From assembly GCF_000420865.1 (NCBI RefSeq), contig NZ_ATVT01000002.1:186001-250000 (forward strand): a stretch of 64,000 nucleotides of DNA, given 5' to 3'. The translations under genes were made by a program, and so were the position numbers. The DNA comes from Butyrivibrio sp. XPD2006 (GTDB lineage Bacteria; Bacillota; Clostridia; Lachnospirales; Lachnospiraceae). Within the stretch, counting starts at the first letter, position 1, and each line of letters begins with the position of its first letter. Positions 17,679-26,086 of the stretch are shown here, piece by piece. A model generated the notes under the pieces. That model was given only the letters and a program-made list of their open reading frames with translations, ran no database searches and had not been told where the DNA came from.

Positions 17679-18644
17679 TTACAGCCTCCCCCTTCTGGCA
17701 ACCAGTATGATCTCAACCAGGATCATAAGCATAAGAGGATATGCAAAATAGAAATAGATATCTTTTTTCACCTCTGCACCATTTCCGTTTTCAATGATGG
17801 TCTTGCTGCTCTCTTTTATCAGCTCTACACTGCCGACAAGAGATGAATTGCCGTTATTCATGTTCATATACTCAACACCAAGGCCTTCGGCGATCTTCTT
17901 CAGATTCTCTTCGTCAATCCTGGATACCGCGTCCCTGTGAGTACTGTAATCGTATATATAGCCACTGCCGTAGCTGTCCTTCATCCTGCCGCCATCAGCA
18001 CTTCCGTAACCAAGAACAGCTCCTGCATCCACGTACTGGCCAAGATCACTGAAATCCTTGAGTTCTTTGCCGTTGGTGATCTCACCGTCGCTGATATAAA
18101 AGACAATTGTCTTGCGGTTCTCTTTTCTGTTAGATGACAGAAGAAGGCTCTCTATGTCCTTATAGGCAATGGACAGATCACTTCCCTTGGCATAGTAGCT
18201 GTCGGGAGTTGTGAAGGTATCCATCAGGTCCCTGATGTACTGAAGATCCTGCGTAAACGGAGCCAGGACATGAGGCGTATCATCAAAAGTCACCAGTCCG
18301 AAATTACTTCCGGCCAGTTCGTCAATGATGAAATTCACATCCTTCCTGACACCATCCATTCTCTCCTTTTTGCCGTTGTAATCCTGCGCCCACATACTGA
18401 TGGTGTTATCTACAACAAACAAAACATCAAGGTTCTTGGTGGCAAACTCATACTTGGTCTCCACCAGAACAGGTCTGATGCCGATAATAAGTGCAAGCAC
18501 ATAAATAAAGCTAAGGCGTGCAAGTGTCGCAATCCTGTCACCGGTCTTTGTTTTATTTCTGATTACTAAATACGCTGTAGCCAAAAACAATACTGCAAAT
18601 ACAGCCAGCATTGCGCCCAGCGGAAAAATAGGTTGTATGCTCAT
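17679..18644 (-). CDS. Membrane vWA-domain protein (BatA/BatB-like)
   Basis: A 321-residue membrane protein with two N-terminal helices (AMLAVFAVLFLATAYLVI and FIYVLALIIGI), a von Willebrand A domain and a C-terminal helix (FAYPLMLMILVEIILV). The metal site motif reads DNTIS instead of the usual DxSxS, so Thr replaces the first Ser; metal binding may still be possible. Its start at 18644 overlaps the stop of the preceding vWA gene (ATGA), which rules out the longer frame. Known family role: partner of MoxR AAA+ ATPases in assembly or protection of envelope complexes. Exact target unknown. Confidence 0.85.
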   Translation of the reverse strand: MSIQPIFPLGAMLAVFAVLFLATAYLVIRNKTKTGDRIATLARLSFIYVLALIIGIRPVLVETKYEFATKNLDVLFVVDNTISMWAQDYNGKKERMDGVRKDVNFIIDELAGSNFGLVTFDDTPHVLAPFTQDLQYIRDLMDTFTTPDSYYAKGSDLSIAYKDIESLLLSSNRKENRKTIVFYISDGEITNGKELKDFSDLGQYVDAGAVLGYGSADGGRMKDSYGSGYIYDYSTHRDAVSRIDEENLKKIAEGLGVEYMNMNNGNSSLVGSVELIKESSKTIIENGNGAEVKKDIYFYFAYPLMLMILVEIILVARRGRL

Positions 18645-19750
18645 TTCTGTAATACCAATCCTGCCGCGCATCCAAACGCAAGGCAAATAAACATAATGAT
18701 AAACGGAACTCTAGGAAGGTCCACAGTCTGTCTGGTCATAACAATCTTGACCAGCATGGCTTCCTGTTTCTGTATATCCTGAACAATCTCCGACACAGAC
18801 TGTGATGCAGTCCTGATGTAGAACTTACCGCCTGTATACTCAACCGCATTCTTAAAGCCGTTCAGGCATGATGAATAGTCATATTCATCAGGCATATAGA
18901 ACTTCTCCTCGGAGGGGAAGATTCCAAATACCGTCACCTTGTTCTTTTTGCAGTACTCTGATGCCTCCTTGAGATTCAATACCTCTCGTCCGTAAGCGTT
19001 GAGCTCATTGTCGGTACACATGATGATAACTCTTGTCCTCTCGGAATTTCCAAGATAGGGAAAAGAGTAAAGAGCTGTGCCGAGGCCTTCTCCAATAAGC
19101 GAGGAACCTCTGTAATAGTTGTCGTAAAGAGTTCCCGCCTCGAAGTAGTCCAGCTTGTCTTGGAGCTCATCAAATCTCTGTTTCTTATCATCAGGGATCT
19201 CATCGTAGGTTTCATAGAGCTCTACATAGCCCTCTTCGTACTCTTTTTGCATAACAAAGTACTCATGAAGGGCATCCAGTCTGTCAAGAACATAGTCGTA
19301 ATCATCTGTAAGCGGAACGTATGTTACCGAAGATGTGTTGAAAATGCTTATTCCAAATCTGTCACCCTCAAGCCCCGAAACTACATTCTTAAGGTAATCA
19401 GTAATTTCAGAATTAAGATCATACAATGAATAAGAAACATCCAGACACAGGATGATATCTCTCTTTTTGACCCCACTGACAACATCATCAGTCCTGTACG
19501 GCCTTGCAGCCAGGAAAAGAGATGCCACAATGCTTCCGATCATTCCCACAAGCATAATTACCGACAAAAGCCTGTATCTTATATTGAGGCTCTTGTAGAG
19601 CTTGGAGCTTCTGATCCTGGCAGTATTGGCTGCCTTGATTCCGCTTGTATAGCTGGCCTTGTATCGCCTGTGTAATAAATAGATAACCAGAAGTGTCACC
19701 ATCAGAATCACAATGCCGATGATGACAACATTCAAATACATTAACTCCAT
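18641..19750 (-). CDS. Membrane vWA-domain protein with intact MIDAS
   Basis: A 369-residue protein with N-terminal membrane helices (NVVIIGIVILMVTLLVIYLL and LLSVIMLVGMIGSIVASLFLA), a vWA domain carrying a standard DVSYS metal site (IILCLDVSYSLYD), and a C-terminal helix. It is paralogous in layout to the next gene but clearly diverged. A 60-residue charged insert (EEGYVELYETYDEIPDDKK) interrupts the vWA domain, which is not usual for BatA/BatB. The start overlaps the end of the upstream gene by ten bases. It probably works with the MoxR ATPase of this cluster. Confidence 0.85.
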   Translation of the reverse strand: MELMYLNVVIIGIVILMVTLLVIYLLHRRYKASYTSGIKAANTARIRSSKLYKSLNIRYRLLSVIMLVGMIGSIVASLFLAARPYRTDDVVSGVKKRDIILCLDVSYSLYDLNSEITDYLKNVVSGLEGDRFGISIFNTSSVTYVPLTDDYDYVLDRLDALHEYFVMQKEYEEGYVELYETYDEIPDDKKQRFDELQDKLDYFEAGTLYDNYYRGSSLIGEGLGTALYSFPYLGNSERTRVIIMCTDNELNAYGREVLNLKEASEYCKKNKVTVFGIFPSEEKFYMPDEYDYSSCLNGFKNAVEYTGGKFYIRTASQSVSEIVQDIQKQEAMLVKIVMTRQTVDLPRVPFIIMFICLAFGCAAGLVLQK

Positions 19751-20241
19751 GCCTTGATCACTCCCATTGCCCTGTTACAGGACTGCAGAAAATCCTTGTC
19801 CTGCGCTTTTTCATCCTCAGCAAACTCGGGCACGTAATACTCCTCCATAAGGGTATCGAGCTTTTTGATCCCAAAAGCCTTTACTTCCCTGATGGTAAAA
19901 TTCTCAACGTTGATACCCGTAACCTCGTGCACAAACTCTCTGATGATTGCACTGAGCTGCTGGTATCCTTCTCTTTTCTCAATCCGGTTCTGATTATAGC
20001 TGCCAAGCAGAGCCTGAACCTTACCGATATACTGTGTTTTGACTCTGGCAATCATCTCGGGAGACATAGCTATCTTTCTGGCAACAGGCCTTGGAGCCTC
20101 CTTCTTTTTCCTTAGTGCGGAAAAGAGCTTTATCAGGAAAAAGACAATTGCGCTCAGAGCTATAAGTCCCAAAACCACTGCGATGAGTGTAACCCACCAG
20201 CTATATTCAAATGGATGTTGTAATTTAACCGTAGTAACCAT
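19741..20241 (-). CDS. Single-span membrane protein of the MoxR cluster
   Basis: A 166-residue protein with one helix near the N terminus (WWVTLIAVVLGLIALSAIVFFLI) followed by a basic stretch (ALRKKKEAP) and a soluble helical domain (VQALLGSYNQNRIEKREGYQ, FVHEVTGINVENFTIREVKAF). Its size, layout and position between DUF58 and vWA genes resemble the DUF4381-type proteins of MoxR/Bat operons; the family name is inference. It overlaps the DUF58 gene by 17 bp and the next gene by 10 bp, so the products are probably made in fixed ratio. Confidence 0.75.
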   Translation of the reverse strand: MVTTVKLQHPFEYSWWVTLIAVVLGLIALSAIVFFLIKLFSALRKKKEAPRPVARKIAMSPEMIARVKTQYIGKVQALLGSYNQNRIEKREGYQQLSAIIREFVHEVTGINVENFTIREVKAFGIKKLDTLMEEYYVPEFAEDEKAQDKDFLQSCNRAMGVIKAWS

Positions 20242-21106
20242 TTCTGTACCTTTCGAGCAGCGAAATCGTGCTCTCGATTATCTCCTCTTCTTTGGAAATA
20301 GTCACAAGGCAGGCCTTGTTCCTCTTGCAGATTTCGGAAGTCGTCTTAATGATCTCTTCTCGAATTCGCATTTCTTCCCTGTGAAGAGCTTTGCTGTGAG
20401 AAAGGAAAAATCTCTCATAGCGGCTTATATCATTATCAAATACGGTGTCTCCCGTAAGGAAAGCGTCGTCGACATTTATGATCAGAAGATCGTGTTCCTT
20501 GGTTATGCTCCTGATCATTCCCTCGTTTAACTGCGCGAGGCCTTCCATATCAGTCAAAAGAAATATGATCATCCTCTTGTGTACCGTATTAAGAACCTCA
20601 GTAAGTGTCTGTGGCAATGTATACGGACAATCCACAGCTACCTTGCTCTCATAGTCATAGAGGAGCTTTTCCAGGTGATCAGTTCCGGACTTAAAAAAAC
20701 TGATACCGGCATTATGTTCTCCGGGAACAGCCATGGCATAATCAGCCCCGTTCCTTCCGACTATGTAGGAAAGGGTTCCGAAGGTCATGAGCATAAGCTC
20801 TTTCTTGGATTCTCCTCCGGTGGTATCACCCAGCATTTTGCTTCCTCTGTCGCAGATAAACATAACGTTGTGTCTTCTGTCAGTCATATATCGGCGCACA
20901 AGGATAGTGCCCATTCGGGATGAAGATTTCCAGTCGATATCGTGGACATCATCACCGACCGCATACTCTTTCAGGTCGTCGAATTCCATGCTCCTTCCTC
21001 TGTGGATTGAGTGGAAATCACCGTCAAGGATATTGGAGGTCTTCCTCTTTGTATAAAGAGCTACTGCTCTCCTTATCTTGGATAAATACTCATAATCAAT
21101 TTTCAT
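20225..21106 (-). CDS. DUF58 protein of the MoxR cluster
   Basis: A 293-residue cytoplasmic protein with the DUF58 hallmark GRSMEFDDLKEYAVGDDVHDIDWKSS, here split as GRSMEFDDLKEYAVGDD and VHDIDWKSSSRMG, near residues 33-65, inside a vWA-like fold (NVMFICDRGSKM). DUF58 proteins are nearly always encoded next to MoxR ATPases and are thought to be their adaptor or target. Start and MoxR stop share one base (TAATG), which indicates translational coupling. Unlike many DUF58 proteins it lacks N-terminal membrane helices. Confidence 0.9.
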   Translation of the reverse strand: MKIDYEYLSKIRRAVALYTKRKTSNILDGDFHSIHRGRSMEFDDLKEYAVGDDVHDIDWKSSSRMGTILVRRYMTDRRHNVMFICDRGSKMLGDTTGGESKKELMLMTFGTLSYIVGRNGADYAMAVPGEHNAGISFFKSGTDHLEKLLYDYESKVAVDCPYTLPQTLTEVLNTVHKRMIIFLLTDMEGLAQLNEGMIRSITKEHDLLIINVDDAFLTGDTVFDNDISRYERFFLSHSKALHREEMRIREEIIKTTSEICKRNKACLVTISKEEEIIESTISLLERYRNGYYG

Positions 21107-22110
21107 TACGGTGCCTTCACTGAATTAACCAGTGCATCGATAACTGCCTCTACAGGCACATTATCTGCAACTGCCGAATAATTAAGTCCGATTCTGTGGC
21201 GCAGTACCTGATGGCTTACCTGCTTAACATCCTCAGGTGTTACATAGGTTCTGCCCTGGATAAGAGCGGTAGCCTTAGCCATCTTAAGAAATGCTATGGA
21301 AGCACGCGGGCTTGCTCCGATGCGGACATATCTGCCAACCTCAAGTCCCTGTATCTGTCCTGCGCGTCTGCTGGCAACTACAATGCTTGAGATATACCAC
21401 TTGATGGCATTATCAACATAGACCTTATCAACGATGTCCTGAACCCTGTCAATATCCTTGATAGCAAGAACCGGAGGATCAACTCTTGAAATAGCGCCTG
21501 TCTCCATACGGCTTAAAATCTCAACTTCCTCGGCTGCTGTAGGATATGTTATTACTTCCTTGATCAGGAATCTGTCGGTCTGAGCCTCAGAAAGAGGATA
21601 TGTTCCCTCCTGCTCAATAGGGTTCTGAGTTGCGATAACAATGAAAATATCCTCAGGCATGCGATAGCTCCTGCCACCGATGGTAACCTGTTTTTCCTGC
21701 ATCGCTTCCAGCATGGCTGACTGAGTCTTGGCACTGGAACGGTTAACCTCATCAAGAAGTACGAAGTTAGCAAATACAGGTCCTAAGATATTCTCAAACT
21801 TACCTGTTGCCTGATTGTAAATCTGTGTACCAATAATATCGCCGGGCAAAAGATCCGGTGTGCACTGGATTCTTGCAAACTTACCATCAACAGCATCCGA
21901 AATTGCCTTGGCTGCTGTTGTCTTGGCAAGACCGGGAACTGACTCAATAAGGATATGTCCATCTGCCAGTATTGAACCGATCAGCGAAAACTTCAGCTGC
22001 TGCTGCCCCACAACCTTGGCATCAAAGTAATCGGAAAGCTTCCTGATAACCTGCTGTGAATAGCCGAACTCCTCTTCTGTGATTGTTATGTTACTGCTTT
22101 GTACTTCCAT
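21106..22110 (-). CDS. MoxR-family AAA+ ATPase
   Basis: A 334-residue ATPase of the MoxR/RavA group, chaperone-like enzymes that remodel vWA-containing partners. Seen in the sequence: Walker A region ESVPGLAKTTAAKAI near residue 57, Walker B VLLDEVNRSSAKTQ near 120, sensor FIVIATQNPIEQEGTYPL, and the C-terminal lid YVRIGASPRASIAF. The lid and the downstream DUF58 and vWA genes confirm the assignment. A GGAG site lies 8 nt before the start. The gene follows metF by only 38 bp without a visible terminator, so it may be read from the purine/folate promoter. Confidence 0.95.
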   Translation of the reverse strand: MEVQSSNITITEEEFGYSQQVIRKLSDYFDAKVVGQQQLKFSLIGSILADGHILIESVPGLAKTTAAKAISDAVDGKFARIQCTPDLLPGDIIGTQIYNQATGKFENILGPVFANFVLLDEVNRSSAKTQSAMLEAMQEKQVTIGGRSYRMPEDIFIVIATQNPIEQEGTYPLSEAQTDRFLIKEVITYPTAAEEVEILSRMETGAISRVDPPVLAIKDIDRVQDIVDKVYVDNAIKWYISSIVVASRRAGQIQGLEVGRYVRIGASPRASIAFLKMAKATALIQGRTYVTPEDVKQVSHQVLRHRIGLNYSAVADNVPVEAVIDALVNSVKAP

Positions 22111-22148
22111 CTTATTTCTCCGTTTTCTTTATTGTTTCTAAATCTCTT

Positions 22149-23012
22149 TTACCTGATTATTGACCTTAAGTTATCCATGATCCCGGCAGCTATATCAGGC
22201 TTGTTCATTGAGTAGACGTGTATGTGGCTGACTCCGTTGCTGATAAGATCTATTATCTGGTCGCAGGCATATATAATACCTGCCTCCTTCATCTTGTCAG
22301 GCTCATCGGCAAATCTGTCCACCATGATCTTCATCTTCTGCGGAATTGTTGAACCTGAAAGCGCAACGCTCCTTGCAACCTGCTTGGCATTGGTTATTGG
22401 CATGATTCCGGGAACCACCGGGACTTCAATTCCTTTCTCCCTTATCCTGTAGAGGAACTGATAGAGAGTGGAGTTGTCAAAAAACATCTGTGTTGTGAGG
22501 AAGTCACATCCCGCATCTACTTTTTCTTTAAGATGCGCGATATCTTCTGACTGCCTTGCACACTCAATATGTCCTTCCGGGTAGCAGGCTCCGCCGATAC
22601 AGAAGCTGTCATCTATGGACTTGATGTCATAGATAAGCTCAGTTGCATGATCATAGTCAAAGCAGATCCTTCCCTCTTTAGGAATATCTCCTCTAAGAGC
22701 CATGATGTTCTCTATGCCTCTCTCCTTGTATTCATTCACCACGCTTCTCACAAGATCCTTGGTGGATGAAACACAGGTCAGGTGTGCCAGAACCGGAACG
22801 TTATATCTGTCCTGAAGATCCCCGGCAATCCTTGCGGTGTTCTTGCTGGTTCCGCCACCTGCTCCATAGGTAACACTCATGAAATCAGGTGAAAGAGCCG
22901 CAATATCAGAAGCTGCTTTTTCTACAGCTTCAAAGCCTGCATCTGTCTTGGGAGGAAATACCTCAAAAGAGAGAGTGACTTCTTTTTCTTTGAATAAATC
23001 ACTTATTTTCAT
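22149..23012 (-). CDS. metF: 5,10-methylenetetrahydrofolate reductase
   Basis: Reduces methylene-THF to methyl-THF for methionine synthesis and, in acetogenic metabolism, for the methyl branch. The 287-residue protein shows the MetF barrel: LSFEVFPPKT with the conserved Glu, FMSVTYGAGG, VLAHLTCVSSTKD, IENIMALRGDIPK and GCDFLTTQMFFDN. Length is normal for the bacterial enzyme. The start at 23012 was preferred over a Met four codons upstream because GGGG lies 6 nt ahead of it. It follows purB by 15 bp, so the two are cotranscribed. Confidence 0.95.
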   Translation of the reverse strand: MKISDLFKEKEVTLSFEVFPPKTDAGFEAVEKAASDIAALSPDFMSVTYGAGGGTSKNTARIAGDLQDRYNVPVLAHLTCVSSTKDLVRSVVNEYKERGIENIMALRGDIPKEGRICFDYDHATELIYDIKSIDDSFCIGGACYPEGHIECARQSEDIAHLKEKVDAGCDFLTTQMFFDNSTLYQFLYRIREKGIEVPVVPGIMPITNAKQVARSVALSGSTIPQKMKIMVDRFADEPDKMKEAGIIYACDQIIDLISNGVSHIHVYSMNKPDIAAGIMDNLRSIIR

Positions 23013-23027
23013 ACTTATCCCCATATC

Positions 23028-24461
23028 TCACACGTTTATCTCTGCTGTCACACCAAGGTCTTTCTCATTGGCCTTAAGAATAGGACTTACTACTTCATCA
23101 AGGAATTTCTCAACCTGATGTGCACTGCATCCGACATACTTCTTGGGATCCATTGAAGCCTGAAGCTCTTCCAGACTTAAGTGGAATGCAGGATCTGCAG
23201 CGATAAGTTCAAGGAGATTATTGTCTTTTCCCTCTACCTTGACAGTCTTACCGGCTTCCATTGAGAGCTCTCTGATCCTCTCGTGAAGCTCCTGTCTGTC
23301 ACCACCTGCCTTAACAGCATCCATCATGATATTCTCTGTTGCCATGAAAGGAAGCTCAGCAAGCATGTGCTTTTCAATGACCTTAGGATAAACCACCAGA
23401 CCATCTACTACATTAATACACAAGTCAAGGACTCCGTCTGTTGCAAGAAATCCTTCGGGAATTGAAATTCTTTTGTTGGCTGAATCATCTAGAGTTCTTT
23501 CAAACCACTGTGAAACCTCGGTGATTGCAGGATTTAAAGCATCTATCATTACGTATCTTGAGAGCGAACAGATTCTCTCACTTCTCATAGGATTTCTCTT
23601 GTAAGCCATAGCTGATGAACCAATCTGGCTCTTCTCAAAAGGTTCCTCAACCTCCTTGAGGTGCTGAAGAAGTCTGATATCCTGAGCCATCTTGGTGGCT
23701 GAAGCACAGATTCCTGAAAGAACATTGATAACCTTCATATCAATCTTACGGCTGTAGGTCTGGCCGGAAACAGCCATGCATCCCTTAAAGCCCATCTTCT
23801 TGGCAAGCATGGGATCGAGCTGGTCAACCTTGGAAAGATCTCCGTCAAAGAGCTCAAGGAAGGATGCCTGTGTTCCTGTTGTTCCCTTGGATCCGAGGAG
23901 CTTCATGTTATCCAGCACATAGTCAAGGTCCTCAAGGTCAATTGTAAAATCCTGAAGCCAGAGGCAGGCTCTTTTACCTACTGTTGTAGGCTGTGCAGGC
24001 TGGAAATGTGTAAATCCGAGAGTTGGCTGGTCCTTGTATTTATCAGCAAACTCGGAGAGCTTGGCTATTACATTTATAAGTTTCTTGCGGACGAGTCTCA
24101 GAGCATCAGTCATTATGATGATGTCGGTGTTATCGCCAACGTAGCAGCTTGTTGCGCCAAGATGAATGATACCCTTGGCCTTGGGGCACTGCTGTCCGTA
24201 TGCATATACATGGCTCATAACATCATGACGTACTTCCTTTTCACGTGCTCTTGCAACATCATAGTTGATGTCATCAGCGTGCTCTTTAAGTTCATCAATC
24301 TGCTCCTGTGTGATGTTAAGACCAAGGTCTTTTTCAATCTCAGCAAGGGCAATCCAGAGTTTTCTCCAGGTCTTGAACTTCATGTCCTGTGAAAAGATAT
24401 ACTGCATCTGGCTGCTTGCATAGCGCTCTGACAATGGGCTGGTGTAACGATCTGTACTCAT
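23028..24461 (-). CDS. purB: Adenylosuccinate lyase
   Basis: Catalyses two steps of purine synthesis, releasing fumarate from SAICAR and from adenylosuccinate. The 477-residue protein carries the superfamily signature SSAMAYKRNPMRSE near residue 288, the substrate-binding TSCYVGDNTDI near 107 and TLGFTHFQPAQPTTVGKR near 150. The length and end are normal for the longer Firmicutes/eukaryote-like form. It lies 46 bp after purF and 15 bp before metF in the same direction, consistent with a purine/one-carbon operon. Confidence 0.97.
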   Translation of the reverse strand: MSTDRYTSPLSERYASSQMQYIFSQDMKFKTWRKLWIALAEIEKDLGLNITQEQIDELKEHADDINYDVARAREKEVRHDVMSHVYAYGQQCPKAKGIIHLGATSCYVGDNTDIIIMTDALRLVRKKLINVIAKLSEFADKYKDQPTLGFTHFQPAQPTTVGKRACLWLQDFTIDLEDLDYVLDNMKLLGSKGTTGTQASFLELFDGDLSKVDQLDPMLAKKMGFKGCMAVSGQTYSRKIDMKVINVLSGICASATKMAQDIRLLQHLKEVEEPFEKSQIGSSAMAYKRNPMRSERICSLSRYVMIDALNPAITEVSQWFERTLDDSANKRISIPEGFLATDGVLDLCINVVDGLVVYPKVIEKHMLAELPFMATENIMMDAVKAGGDRQELHERIRELSMEAGKTVKVEGKDNNLLELIAADPAFHLSLEELQASMDPKKYVGCSAHQVEKFLDEVVSPILKANEKDLGVTAEINV

Positions 24462-24507
24462 TTTTATCCTCCTGATATTCCTGGTTTATGGTTTATGTTC
24501 TGTATAG

Positions 24508-25953
24508 TTATTTTTCGAAGTCTCCCCTGATATCCTCTGTTGGCGGATCCATAGGGTATTTTCCTGTAAAGCATCCCTTGCAGATGGAGAGCTTGCCTCC
24601 CACCATTTCTTCAAGTCTGCCAAGTTCAAGGTATGCCAGAGAATCTGCTCCGATGATCTTGCAGATATCATCTACATTCCTGTTGTATGCAATAAGCTGA
24701 TCCCTTGCCGGCACGTCCGTTCCAAAGTAGCATGGCCACAAGAACGGCGGAGAGCTTACTCTCATGTGAACCTCTTTGGCTCCCGCATCACGAAGCATGC
24801 GGACAATCCTGTCAGAGGTAGTACCGCGGACAATAGAGTCATCTATCATGATGATCCTCTTGCCCTCAACCGCGCTTCTCAGTGCGTTCAGCTTGACCTG
24901 AACACTGGATTCACGATTCTTTTGCTTAGGTTTTATAAAGGTTCTTCCAATATATGAATTCTTGACAAAGGCCTGTCCGTAAGGAATTCCTGACTCAAGG
25001 GCATAGCCGAGAGCAGCTACATTTCCCGATTCCGGAACTCCGACAACCATATCTGCATCAACAGGCGAATCCTTGGCAAGGAATCTGCCGGCTGCAATTC
25101 TGGCATCATAAACGCTGATGCCGTCTATAGTGCTGTCGGGCCTTGCAAAGTAAATATACTCAAATATACATCTGGCCTGTCTGTTCTTATCTATGCACAG
25201 GCTCTTGTCCGACTGTATTCCATATTCGGGAGATATGGTCACGATCTCTCCCGGTTCTACATCTCTAATAAAGGTAGCTCCTATCGTATCAAGGGCACAG
25301 GTCTCGGAAGCAAGAATATAACAGTTCTCTCTTCTTCCTATAACCAGTGGCTTAAAGCCGTAAGGATCCCTTGCTCCGATAAGTTTTCTCGGAGACATGA
25401 TCACAAGGCTGTAAGCACCTTTTATCTTGAGCATCGCTCTTCCGACCGCTTCCTCTACAGACTTGGAAAGCAGTCTTTCTCTTGCAATGTGGTAAGCTAT
25501 GACCTCAGAATCAATAGTGGTCTGGAAAATCGCTCCGGTATATGCAAGCTCGTGCCGCAGTTCCGGTGCGTTTATAAGATTGCCGTTGTGCGCCATTGCC
25601 AGCGTGCCCTTTACATAATTGAGAACAAGGGGCTGCGCATTCTCTCTGGTACTGCTTCCGGCTGTGGAATAGCGCACATGTCCCACGCCGATATCACCCT
25701 TGAGCTTGTCTATCTCTTCCGGGGTGAAAGCCTCATTTACAAGGCCCATATCCTTAAAGCTAAGGACCTTCCCTTTTGGCCCATTTGTGTCACTGACTGC
25801 TATACCGCAGCTCTCCTGACCTCTGTGCTGCAGAGAGACCAGTCCATAATATATGGAATCAGCAACATCTCCGCCGTCAAAATCATACATGCCAAATACA
25901 CCGCACTCTTCCCCTAAGTGCTTGTATGGCTCAGTCCTGTTTAAATCTTTCAT
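24508..25953 (-). CDS. purF: Amidophosphoribosyltransferase (glutamine PRPP amidotransferase)
   Basis: First committed enzyme of purine synthesis: transfers glutamine ammonia to PRPP. Residues 1-16 precede the catalytic Cys17 (EECGVFGMYDF), so this looks like the form with a short propeptide that is removed. The PRPP loop VIMIDDSIVRGTTS pattern is present as IIMIDDSIVRGTTSDRI. Four cysteines (RCIFEY, WPCYFG, ICKGC) sit where the Bacillus-type enzyme binds its oxygen-sensitive 4Fe-4S cluster, in keeping with an anaerobe. GAGGAG lies before the start. A leader hairpin with a T-run lies between promoter and gene, suggesting attenuation. Confidence 0.97.
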   Translation of the reverse strand: MKDLNRTEPYKHLGEECGVFGMYDFDGGDVADSIYYGLVSLQHRGQESCGIAVSDTNGPKGKVLSFKDMGLVNEAFTPEEIDKLKGDIGVGHVRYSTAGSSTRENAQPLVLNYVKGTLAMAHNGNLINAPELRHELAYTGAIFQTTIDSEVIAYHIARERLLSKSVEEAVGRAMLKIKGAYSLVIMSPRKLIGARDPYGFKPLVIGRRENCYILASETCALDTIGATFIRDVEPGEIVTISPEYGIQSDKSLCIDKNRQARCIFEYIYFARPDSTIDGISVYDARIAAGRFLAKDSPVDADMVVGVPESGNVAALGYALESGIPYGQAFVKNSYIGRTFIKPKQKNRESSVQVKLNALRSAVEGKRIIMIDDSIVRGTTSDRIVRMLRDAGAKEVHMRVSSPPFLWPCYFGTDVPARDQLIAYNRNVDDICKIIGADSLAYLELGRLEEMVGGKLSICKGCFTGKYPMDPPTEDIRGDFEK

Positions 25954-25972
25954 ATTTCTCCTCTTTATATAA

Positions 25973-26026
25973 AGAAAAAAACTGCCACAAACACGAACAT
26001 AATAGCAAATCTTGAAGGTTGTGGCA
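25973..26026 (-). promoter_or_regulatory. Putative transcription attenuator in the purF leader
   Basis: On the minus strand TGCCACAA (26019-26026) pairs with TTGTGGCA (25983-25990) across a 28-nt loop and is followed by seven T within about 10 bases, ahead of the purF ribosome site. It looks like an intrinsic terminator in the 5' leader. No known purine riboswitch core was recognised in the short sequence upstream. Confidence 0.5.
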
Positions 26027-26086
26027 ATGGTTGGTTTGATGTGTTAAAATCTACTTTACTTTAACCATGAAAAAAGGATAGAACAC

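Noticed and set aside
22111-24507. Riboswitch before metF or purB
   Set aside because: The gaps are 15-46 bp and show no folded leader.
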